Under the pieces are notes generated by a model. That model did not search any database. It was not told where the DNA came from and saw only the letters and a program-made list of their open reading frames with translations. The position numbers were made by a program, and so were the translations under genes. Shown here piece by piece: positions 21,155 through 27,704 of a stretch of 64,000 nt of DNA. The first letter of the stretch is position 1; each line of letters starts with the position of its first letter. Source of the stretch: Clostridia bacterium (lineage in GTDB: Bacteria > Bacillota > Clostridia > Oscillospirales > CAG-272); contig JAFSAM010000082.1 of NCBI GenBank assembly GCA_017441005.1, positions 1-64,000 of the forward strand. Direction: 5' to 3'.

Positions 21155-22285
21155 TTATATTTCTTTGCCTTTTACAAAGGTCTTCTTTACGTTATATTCT
21201 CTGTCGAAAATAACTATGTCGGCATTCTTACCCTTCTCGAGCGAGCCTCTTGTATTATCGCCCAAAAGCTTTGCGGGACCTAAAGTTGAGAGAGCTATTA
21301 CCTGATAATCCTCGAGTCCTGTATGATTCTTGAAATTATAAAGTGCCTTATTGAGTGTAAGCACGCTTCCCGCAATCGTTCCGTCGGGAAGTCGGCACTC
21401 GATTCCCTTCTTTGTGAGAAGCTGACCGCCGAGATCGTATTCGCCGTCCTCAAGTCCGCCGGCACGCGTGCAGTCGGTTATGAGGATCAGCTTATCCTTC
21501 TTGATGCCGTAGATAAGCTTGAAAAGTCCGGGATTTATATGGAAGGTATCCGCGATAAGCTCGCAGGTGACGTTTTCGCTGACAAGACAGGCGCCGACAG
21601 TTCCCGGCTCTCTGTGGTTCAAAGGAGTCATTGCGTTAAAAAGATGCGTTGCGTGGCTGATGCCCGCATCGATCCCCGCCATTGCCTGCGCAAAGGTTGC
21701 CGATGTATGACCTATCGACATCACGATGTCGGTCTTTGCCTTTACCTCTTTGATGGCATCCAAAGCGCCCTCGGTCTCGGGAGCTACCGTCGTAAGCTTT
21801 ATCACGTCGGAATTTCTTATCAGAAAATCAACGTCTATGTTCTTGATGTTCTCTTCTTTTTGTGCGCCCTTGTATTTAGGAGAGATGAAAGGTCCTTCTG
21901 CGTTTACACCAAGTATCTGTGCACCGTCAACACCGTTTGCCATCAGCTTTCTCACGATGTCGAACACCTTTTCCAGCTGTTCAAACGGAACCGTCATTGT
22001 TGTGGGAAGCCATGACGTAACACCGTTTTTGGTTACTGCCTCGGACATTTCCAAAAGACCTTTTTCTATTCCGTCGGAGGAGTCCTCGCCCATATATCCG
22101 TGAATATGCAGATCGATCAGTCCCGGGGCTATTATTCCGCCCTCGGCATCATATACGTCGCCAAAGCCGAAGCTTCCTATCTGCTCTTCATCAATAATAT
22201 CAACGATCTCTCTTGAAAAAACAAGCACCTTGCCTGTTATTTCGCCGTCGGGCATTATTATTTTTCCGTTCTTTATGTACTTCAC
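21155..22285 (-). CDS. nagA: N-acetylglucosamine-6-phosphate deacetylase
   Basis: 376 residues. It removes acetate from N-acetylglucosamine-6-phosphate to feed NagB. Metal-binding and catalytic segments: 'GLIDLHIHGYMGEDS', 'NAEGPFISPKYKGAQ', 'GHTSATFAQ', 'ATHLFNAM', and the catalytic Asp in 'LITDCTRAGG'. I place the start at the GTG of 22285, where GGAGG lies exactly 8 nt upstream; an upstream ATG at 22309 has a poorer site, and family members normally begin with a short 'IKNG' strand as here. First gene of the nagAB unit. Confidence 0.95.
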   Translation of the reverse strand: MKYIKNGKIIMPDGEITGKVLVFSREIVDIIDEEQIGSFGFGDVYDAEGGIIAPGLIDLHIHGYMGEDSSDGIEKGLLEMSEAVTKNGVTSWLPTTMTVPFEQLEKVFDIVRKLMANGVDGAQILGVNAEGPFISPKYKGAQKEENIKNIDVDFLIRNSDVIKLTTVAPETEGALDAIKEVKAKTDIVMSIGHTSATFAQAMAGIDAGISHATHLFNAMTPLNHREPGTVGACLVSENVTCELIADTFHINPGLFKLIYGIKKDKLILITDCTRAGGLEDGEYDLGGQLLTKKGIECRLPDGTIAGSVLTLNKALYNFKNHTGLEDYQVIALSTLGPAKLLGDNTRGSLEKGKNADIVIFDREYNVKKTFVKGKEI

Positions 22286-22293
22286 AAGCCGGT

Positions 22294-22298
22294 CCTCC
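22294..22298 (-). promoter_or_regulatory. Ribosome site that fixes the GTG start of nagA
   Basis: GGAGG on the minus strand, 8 nt before GTG 22285. Confidence 0.75.
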
Positions 22299-22418
22299 AA
22301 AAAAGACATTTCTTCCCTATTTACTATTATAAATATCCTACCACTATTTTACATTGATTTTTGTTGCTTGTTAATGTAATTATGTATCTTTTTTTAAAAC
22401 CTGTCTTTCGTTTCCAAA

Positions 22419-22447
22419 TGCGACAAAATCCTTACAAGCTTTATGAT
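22419..22447 (+). promoter_or_regulatory. Candidate Spo0A-dependent promoter of spoIIGA-sigE
   Basis: A 0A-box-like TTTTGTCGCA on the minus strand (22419-22428; one mismatch to TGTCGAA) sits where a -35 should be, 13 bp upstream of TATGAT (22442-22447). This copies the arrangement of the Bacillus spoIIG promoter, where Spo0A binds around -37. Confidence 0.5.
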
Positions 22448-22490
22448 AACATATTTAATGAAAAATTCAATAGATCGGGGGGATTTTGCT

Positions 22491-23357
22491 ATTGAAAGAG
22501 TTATTTACGGCGACGTATTGATGGTAATCAACTTCAGTATGGATTTTCTTGCACTCTACATAACGGGTAAAATTATGCACAACCGACAAAGACCCTTTTT
22601 TCTCACCCTTTCCGCAGTCATCGGAGCAGTATATTCACTTGTAATTCTGTCGCTTGACTCTGACGGCATCGTCGGGGGAACGGTAAGTATTTTGGCTGCC
22701 TTCCTGCTTACGTTTGTAGCCTACGGAAAGCAAAAAATTTCCGTACTGATAAAAAATACGGCAGTTTTTTACATAGTAAATTTTGCTTTGGGAGGTGGCA
22801 TCACCGCACTTTGTAACCTGCTGAACATGTGGCAAAACAAGCAAAATGTTATGATCAACGGTACGTTCGACGTGGTATACGGCGATATACCTCTGGGTCT
22901 TCTTGTTATCTTAGGACCTCTTTGCGGTCTGTTTTCTCTTGTTTCGGGCAAGCTCATCAAAAAGAAAACCGCACAAAGGAAGTGCTCTCTGTCAATAACC
23001 CTTGATCAAACATCGGTTTGTATCGACGCTCTTGTGGATTCGGGAAACTTGCTCACCGAGCCCATAAGCGGAAAGCCGGTCATAATAACAGCCTTCGAAG
23101 CCGTGAGAAGGCTTATTCCGCTTGAGCTCTTCTCGCTGTTCAAAAGCCGTGATACGTCCTGTCTCGGAATCTGTACCTACGCATCAAGGGTCAGGGTCAT
23201 ACCTACTTCTACCGTTAACGGAAAGGGTATTCTCTATGCCCTTTTTCCCGATAGAGTCACAGTCGACGGCAAAGAAGTCGACGTCTATATTGCCATATCG
23301 CCCGACACAGAAAGTTTCGACGGCTTTACGGCTATTGTTCCCAACACAGTTATTTAA
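22491..23357 (+). CDS. spoIIGA: Sporulation sigma-E factor-processing peptidase SpoIIGA
   Basis: About 288 residues. It is a membrane aspartic protease of the mother cell that removes the pro-sequence of sigma-E after a forespore signal. The N-terminal half has five hydrophobic segments; the C-terminal half has the pepsin-like motif 'DALVDSGNLL' (Asp about 181) and a late 'STVNGKG' region. Homologues start just before the 'IYGDVLMVINFSMDF' segment, which points to an ATT codon at 22491 with GGGGGG 8 nt upstream. ATG 22443 lies inside the -10 box and ATG 22458 would leave almost no leader; ATG 22521 would cut the first helix. First gene of the spoIIGA-sigE unit. Confidence 0.88.
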   Translation: MERVIYGDVLMVINFSMDFLALYITGKIMHNRQRPFFLTLSAVIGAVYSLVILSLDSDGIVGGTVSILAAFLLTFVAYGKQKISVLIKNTAVFYIVNFALGGGITALCNLLNMWQNKQNVMINGTFDVVYGDIPLGLLVILGPLCGLFSLVSGKLIKKKTAQRKCSLSITLDQTSVCIDALVDSGNLLTEPISGKPVIITAFEAVRRLIPLELFSLFKSRDTSCLGICTYASRVRVIPTSTVNGKGILYALFPDRVTVDGKEVDVYIAISPDTESFDGFTAIVPNTVI

Positions 23358-23388
23358 CGCAACTACTCGAAAGAAAAGGTGAAAACAA

Positions 23389-24099
23389 ATGCTTAAACAT
23401 CTATCTGCACTCATCCGTCTGGCTAAAAAACTTATACTGAAAAAACAAAACGGAGTCTTTTACATAAACGGCCCCGAAACACTCCCTCCTCCTCTTGATA
23501 CCGAAGAAGAAAACAGGTGCCTTGAGGGGCTTCTCGTCAACGACTCGGTCGCAAAAAACACTCTTGTTGAACACAATCTGCGGCTTGTAGTCTATATTGC
23601 AAAAAAATTCGAAAATACCGGCATCGGTCTTGAGGACCTTATATCGATCGGGACTATCGGACTTATAAAAGCGATCAACACCTTTAATCCGCAAAAAAAT
23701 ATTAAGCTTGCGACGTACGCAAGCCGTTGCATCGAAAACGAGATTCTTATGTATATCCGCAAGACAAACAACCAAAAGCTTGAAATTTCAATAGATGAAC
23801 CCATCAACATTGACTGGGACGGAAACGAGCTCCTTCTTTCAGATATCTTGGGCTCCGACGGCGACTCGGTCTACAGTGACCTTGAGTCGGACGAGGACAG
23901 GAAAATTGTAAAAAAAGCGATATCAGAGTTAAATGACCGAGATCGGCTAATCATCACCCTGCGCTTCGGCCTTGAAACGGGTAACGAAAAAACACAGAAA
24001 GAGGTTGCCGACCTCCTCGGCATTTCTCAATCATACATTTCCCGCCTTGAAAAACGCATCATCGAAAAACTCAAAAGGGAGATCGGCAACAAGATCTGA
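23389..24099 (+). CDS. sigE: RNA polymerase sporulation sigma factor, pro-sigma-E
   Basis: 236 residues. It directs early mother-cell transcription in sporulation. The basic N-terminal pro-sequence (about 1-28) ends in '[13 protein letters not shown]', matching the processing region of pro-sigma-E. Region 2 '[20 protein letters not shown]' and '[17 protein letters not shown]', then region 4 with '[19 protein letters not shown]'. It starts 31 nt after spoIIGA, the universal order. It converges with spoIIR with only 5 bp between stop codons. Confidence 0.97.
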   Translation: MLKHLSALIRLAKKLILKKQNGVFYINGPETLPPPLDTEEENRCLEGLLVNDSVAKNTLVEHNLRLVVYIAKKFENTGIGLEDLISIGTIGLIKAINTFNPQKNIKLATYASRCIENEILMYIRKTNNQKLEISIDEPINIDWDGNELLLSDILGSDGDSVYSDLESDEDRKIVKKAISELNDRDRLIITLRFGLETGNEKTQKEVADLLGISQSYISRLEKRIIEKLKREIGNKI

Positions 24100-24104
24100 T
24101 CATC

Positions 24105-24713
24105 TTATTTAAAAAGCTCGGCAATATCGCTGAACCATTCGAGTATACGAAATCTTATCACGTACTTCGGTTTGTCGGCATCGGTCAGCACCTTGACTTG
24201 ATTGGGAGTAAACCCAGTCTCCACAAGCGCCTCCTCCATATCCGCCTCTGCCGCCTTAGTGCACAGAGGCGGAAAAAGCACACACCACCAGTTTTGTCCT
24301 GTGCTCTGTCCAATGTTCACCCGCAGCGATTTGTATCTGCCCGACGGCAGTCTGACCTCACCGTATTCCCTCTCGGGATAATATTCCTCGGTAAAGCTTA
24401 CTGTTACGTCATAATCAAAGCCGTTTTCTTCGACGGTCTTCACCGCTGTATTCTTCAACGTATCAAGGTTGTCCGTAAGCAATCTTTCTGCCGCATCCTT
24501 GTCTGTACATCCGTCTAATATACGACAGGTCTCTTCGACTACGGCATCCCGAACCAACAGCTTCAGCGACTGGTCCTCGGTGCTGTCGGAGTTTGCAAGC
24601 ACGTGAAGCCGCAAGGTCTTTTCATACACCTCTCCCTCTCCCCTTACGGGAAGAAAGGGCATAATCAGCATAAGTAAAACAACAGACACACAAAATGTAA
24701 TTCTTTTTTTCAT
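24105..24713 (-). CDS. spoIIR: Stage II sporulation protein R
   Basis: 202 residues with an N-terminal signal sequence (about 1-25). It is made in the forespore and secreted into the intermembrane space, where it triggers SpoIIGA to process sigma-E. Signatures: 'RLHVLANSDSTEDQ' (about 35-48), 'LKLLVRDAV' and 'NWWCVLFPPLCTKA' (about 141-154). Having spoIIR beside spoIIGA-sigE puts the signal, the protease and its substrate in one block. It has its own upstream element resembling a forespore promoter. Confidence 0.96.
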   Translation of the reverse strand: MKKRITFCVSVVLLMLIMPFLPVRGEGEVYEKTLRLHVLANSDSTEDQSLKLLVRDAVVEETCRILDGCTDKDAAERLLTDNLDTLKNTAVKTVEENGFDYDVTVSFTEEYYPEREYGEVRLPSGRYKSLRVNIGQSTGQNWWCVLFPPLCTKAAEADMEEALVETGFTPNQVKVLTDADKPKYVIRFRILEWFSDIAELFK

Positions 24714-24739
24714 ATTTCAAAACCACCTTTCTATGCTTT

Positions 24740-24769
24740 GAGTATGGACGTTTTTTCGAAGTTTATTCA
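24740..24769 (-). promoter_or_regulatory. Forespore-type (sigma-F/sigma-G) promoter of spoIIR
   Basis: Minus strand TGAATA (24769-24764), 17-nt spacer, CATACTC (24746-24740), one base from the classical sigma-G consensus TGAATA/CATACTA. AAAGGTGG follows as ribosome site. Placement fits the known forespore expression of spoIIR. Confidence 0.7.
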
Positions 24770-24792
24770 AAGATCACAAAATTTGTTTTTTT

Positions 24793-24824
24793 TGATTATT
24801 TCATTCTTTTAAAAACAATAATCA
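24793..24824. repeat. Inverted repeat before the 93-residue membrane protein
   Basis: TGATTATT (24793-24800) and AATAATCA (24817-24824), perfect 8-bp arms 16 nt apart, ending just before AAAAAGGAGG. Operator or leader hairpin. Confidence 0.5.
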
Positions 24825-24845
24825 CAAAAAAGGAGGTTTTAAAAT

Positions 24846-25127
24846 ATGTACAAAGGAATACAGAAAAGAGCCGTGGTCCTGCGTCCCGGCGCAAACAGTA
24901 TTATCGAAGAGGCCTATTTTATCTTAAAGGATGATTTTTCAAGCATCAAAGAGTCGGAAATGATACGCGAGGCAAACAAGATCTTAAAAAACAACATCGT
25001 GGCGGGGTATTTTTTCGAGGCTGAAAAAACACCTACTCCCCCTAAGAAAAACGGTATGGTAAGCTTTCTTGCCGGGGGATTACTGTCATTCGTTCTTTCT
25101 ACCGTACTGTTTCTTTTGATAAAATAA
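24846..25127 (+). CDS. Small tail-anchored membrane protein (hypothetical)
   Basis: 93 residues with a strong AAGGAGG site. A soluble N-terminal part ('LRPGANSIIEEAYFIL', then a helical 'SEMIREANKILKNN') is followed by a Pro/Lys-rich hinge and a C-terminal helix of about 20 hydrophobic residues ending in Lys, the layout of a tail-anchored protein facing the cytoplasm. Family not recognised. It diverges from spoIIR, and a sporulation role is only suggested by position. Confidence 0.75.
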   Translation: MYKGIQKRAVVLRPGANSIIEEAYFILKDDFSSIKESEMIREANKILKNNIVAGYFFEAEKTPTPPKKNGMVSFLAGGLLSFVLSTVLFLLIK

Positions 25128-25169
25128 TACGTTTTTTCATTTCGTCACAAAATATTCATATATTTGTGT

Positions 25170-25175
25170 TATACT
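25170..25175 (+). promoter_or_regulatory. Extended -10 promoter of the structured leader before rnj
   Basis: TATACT (25170-25175) preceded by TGT (extended -10), with no clear -35. Predicted transcription start near 25182. Confidence 0.5.
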
Positions 25176-25181
25176 ATCGCT

Positions 25182-25352
25182 TGAATTAAACGGTACGTTT
25201 TAAAAAAATCATAAAAACAGCGCCGCTTTCTGCGTTTTTCAAGAAAGCTATGTGCAAGATCGCCCGGCACGGCTCTGTTCTTTATGATACATATCTATCC
25301 TATGCAAAGCATGCTGAACGTTACATGCTTTGTCTTTTCGTTTTGTTTTTTT
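25182..25352 (+). ncRNA. Candidate structured leader or small RNA upstream of rnj
   Basis: About 170 nt between an extended -10 and an intrinsic terminator. Visible pairings: an outer stem of 12 bp with one bulge (25209-25220 with 25275-25287), an internal 7-bp hairpin GCTTTCT/AGAAAGC (25225-25231 with 25242-25248), then the terminator stem. No reading frame fills it. It is not recognisable as SRP RNA, tmRNA, 6S RNA or a known riboswitch. It could be an attenuator controlling RNase J or an independent small RNA. Confidence 0.5.
25305..25352 (+). terminator. Intrinsic terminator 28 nt before rnj
   Basis: 9-bp stem CAAAGCATG / CATGCTTTG, 10-nt loop, then TCTTTTCGTTTTGTTTTTTT. Confidence 0.8.
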
Positions 25353-25379
25353 AATTTTTAATTTCAGAAAGGATTTTTT

Positions 25380-27053
25380 ATGCCTAAAAAGAACACACCA
25401 AAGCTTCGTGTGATCAGCCTCGGCGGTCTCAACGAAGTGGGTAAAAATATTACGGTATTTGAATATCAGGACGATATCATAATCGTAGACTGCGGTCTCG
25501 GCTTCCCCGACAACGAAATGCTTGGAGTCGACCTTGTCATTCCGGATATTTCTTACCTCGAAAAAAACAGCTCAAAAATCAAGGGGATTTTTCTCACCCA
25601 CGGTCACGAGGACCATATCGGTGCTATTCCCTACGTTCTGCGCACCATTAATCCCCCTATCTACGGTACAAAACTTACTCTGGGTATCATCGAAAATAAA
25701 TTGACCGAGCACGTGCTCGATTCCAAGCCTCAGCTCATCTGCGTAAAACCCGGAGATACCGTCAAGGCGGGTGTATTCTCTGTTGAATTCATCCACGTTA
25801 ACCACTCGATCGCCGATGCCTGCTGTCTTGCGATCAAAACTCCCGTCGGTATGGTCATCCACTCCGGCGACTTCAAGCTCGACCTCACCCCCGTCGACGG
25901 CGACATCATGAACATCACAAAGCTCGGAGAGTTGGGCAACAAGGGTGTTACCCTCCTCCTCTGCGAATCCACCAACGCCGAAGAGCCCGGATATACCATG
26001 TCCGAAAAGACCGTCGGTGCATCACTCGAAAACATTTTTATGCACCATACGGACAAGCGTATCGTAATTGCCACCTTCTCTTCAAACGTGCACAGAGTTC
26101 AGCAGATCATTAACACGAGCGAAAAATACGGCAGAAAGGTCGCAGTGCTCGGCAGAAGCATGCAGAATATCGTAAGAGCTGCACACGAACTCGGTTATAT
26201 GAACATTCCCGAAGGCACTCTTATTGATATAAATGAAATAAAACGCTTCCGTCCCGATCAGCTCACGTTGGTCACAACCGGAAGTCAGGGCGAGCCTATG
26301 TCCGCCCTCTACAGAATGGCATTTTCGGATCACGATAAGGTTATACTCGACTCCAACGACCTGGTCGTTATAAGTGCACACCCCATCCCGGGCAACGAAA
26401 AGCTTGTCAACAAGATCATAAACGAGCTCATGAAAAAAGGTGTATCCGTCTTTCAGGACAACCTCATCGAGGTTCACGTATCGGGTCACGGCTGTCAGGA
26501 AGAGCTTAAGCTTATGCACGCACTTACAAAACCAAAGTATTTCGTCCCAATTCACGGCGAGTGCAGACATCTTATGCAACACAGAGACCTTGCCCTTCAA
26601 ATGGGTATGTCGCCCGAAAACATTCTGGTCAGCGACATCGGTAAAGTGATCGAGGTCGACAAAAACGGTATTCGATTCAACGGCACGGTTCCCGCAGGTA
26701 AGGTGCTCGTCGACGGCTACGGAGTCGGCGACGTCGGAAACATAGTCCTCCGCGACAGACGTCATCTCGCCCTCGACGGTCTTATTGTCGTGGTTGCAAC
26801 GGTCGATATAGAAGAACGTACCGTCATTTCCGGGCCCGATATCATTTCGAGAGGCTTTGTCTACGTCAGAGAAGCAGAAGAATTACTCTGCACCGTCAAA
26901 GAGATCGCGACAGACGCACTCTGGGATTGCCTTGAAGACGATATCACCGATTGGACACATATAAAAAACAGAGTCAAGGATAAGGTGAGCAGATATCTGG
27001 TCGACAAAACCAACCGCAAACCCATGATTTTGCCCCTCATTATGAACGTTTAA
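25380..27053 (+). CDS. rnj: Ribonuclease J
   Basis: 557 residues. An endo- and 5'-3' exoribonuclease central to mRNA turnover and rRNA maturation in Firmicutes. Metallo-beta-lactamase fold with zinc motif 'LTHGHEDHIG' (about 73-82), 'HSGDFKLD' (about 161-168), beta-CASP motif 'ATFSSNVHRVQ' (about 226-236) and 'VSGHGCQEELK' (about 364-374), followed by the C-terminal dimerisation domain. Only one RNase J gene is present here. It lies behind a terminator-bearing leader, suggesting expression is attenuated. Confidence 0.97.
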   Translation: MPKKNTPKLRVISLGGLNEVGKNITVFEYQDDIIIVDCGLGFPDNEMLGVDLVIPDISYLEKNSSKIKGIFLTHGHEDHIGAIPYVLRTINPPIYGTKLTLGIIENKLTEHVLDSKPQLICVKPGDTVKAGVFSVEFIHVNHSIADACCLAIKTPVGMVIHSGDFKLDLTPVDGDIMNITKLGELGNKGVTLLLCESTNAEEPGYTMSEKTVGASLENIFMHHTDKRIVIATFSSNVHRVQQIINTSEKYGRKVAVLGRSMQNIVRAAHELGYMNIPEGTLIDINEIKRFRPDQLTLVTTGSQGEPMSALYRMAFSDHDKVILDSNDLVVISAHPIPGNEKLVNKIINELMKKGVSVFQDNLIEVHVSGHGCQEELKLMHALTKPKYFVPIHGECRHLMQHRDLALQMGMSPENILVSDIGKVIEVDKNGIRFNGTVPAGKVLVDGYGVGDVGNIVLRDRRHLALDGLIVVVATVDIEERTVISGPDIISRGFVYVREAEELLCTVKEIATDALWDCLEDDITDWTHIKNRVKDKVSRYLVDKTNRKPMILPLIMNV

Positions 27054-27105
27054 AAAAATTGTACAAAAAATTTCGTCTTTTTTTGAAAAAAAGTTAAAAA
27101 TACTA

Positions 27106-27134
27106 TTGCAATTGCAGATTTTTTGTGGTATTAT
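27106..27134 (+). promoter_or_regulatory. Sigma-A promoter of secG
   Basis: TTGCAA (27106-27111), 17-nt spacer ending TGG (extended -10), TATTAT (27129-27134). Confidence 0.65.
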
Positions 27135-27190
27135 ATTCCTACTGTCTAAAAATATGTTTAAAAATAGTATTCTTTCCGGAGGTTATATAA

Positions 27191-27640
27191 ATGGAAACAT
27201 TGGGAACTATATTAGGCGTTATACTTTTGGTATTGGCCGTATTTATCATCGTTGCTGTGCTTATGCAGCAGGGTAAATCCAAGGGTATGGGTGCTGTCGG
27301 CGGCGGATCCGGCGCAGACTCCTTCTACGGTAAAAACAAGGGTAATACCTGGGATAAAAAGCTTGCAAAGATTACTACTATTTGCGGTATCGTTTTCGTC
27401 GTGATCGTTCTTTTGGTATACATCATCCAAAAGGATATTAACGCAGACGATTACTTCGATGATAACATCGGACAGGGCGAGACCACAGCAGCCGCAACAA
27501 CTGCTCCTTCGACTCCCGAAGGTGAAACAGAGCCCGCTGCTACAGATGCAGCTACAGATCCTGTTTCTTCGGAAGGTACGACCGAGCCCGCCACAGGGGC
27601 AACGACAGAACCTGAAACATCAGCTCCCGCAAACACCTAA
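27191..27640 (+). CDS. secG: SecG preprotein translocase subunit with long acidic tail
   Basis: 149 residues. It stimulates the SecYE channel for protein export. Residues 1-22 and about 58-80 are the two membrane helices; 'VLMQQGKSKGMGAVGGGSGADSFYGKN' in between is the SecG signature. Usual SecG proteins end soon after helix 2 (70-80 residues in total). Here about 65 further residues form a Thr/Ala/Glu/Pro-rich low-complexity tail like the linkers in this organism's lipoproteins. By topology the tail would lie outside the cell. The secG-rnr order is conserved in many Firmicutes. Confidence 0.93.
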   Translation: METLGTILGVILLVLAVFIIVAVLMQQGKSKGMGAVGGGSGADSFYGKNKGNTWDKKLAKITTICGIVFVVIVLLVYIIQKDINADDYFDDNIGQGETTAAATTAPSTPEGETEPAATDAATDPVSSEGTTEPATGATTEPETSAPANT

Positions 27641-27651
27641 ACACAAAGCAT

Positions 27652-27684
27652 ATCCGCCTTTTGATCAAGGCGGATTATTTTTTT
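27652..27684 (+). terminator. Intrinsic terminator between secG and rnr
   Basis: 9-bp stem ATCCGCCTT / AAGGCGGAT, then TATTTTTTTT. It lies 20 nt before the rnr start, so rnr is reached by read-through or an unseen promoter. Confidence 0.85.
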
Positions 27685-27704
27685 TAGAAATCTCAGGAGA
27701 ATAA

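Noticed and set aside
22443..22490. Start of spoIIGA at ATG 22443 or 22458
   Set aside because: The first lies in the -10 box and the second about 4 nt from the predicted transcript start; neither has a ribosome site.
25182..25352. SRP RNA, tmRNA or 6S RNA identity for the rnj leader
   Set aside because: The SRP tetraloop helix, tmRNA tag frame and the large open bulge of 6S RNA are not recognisable; left as an unassigned structured RNA.
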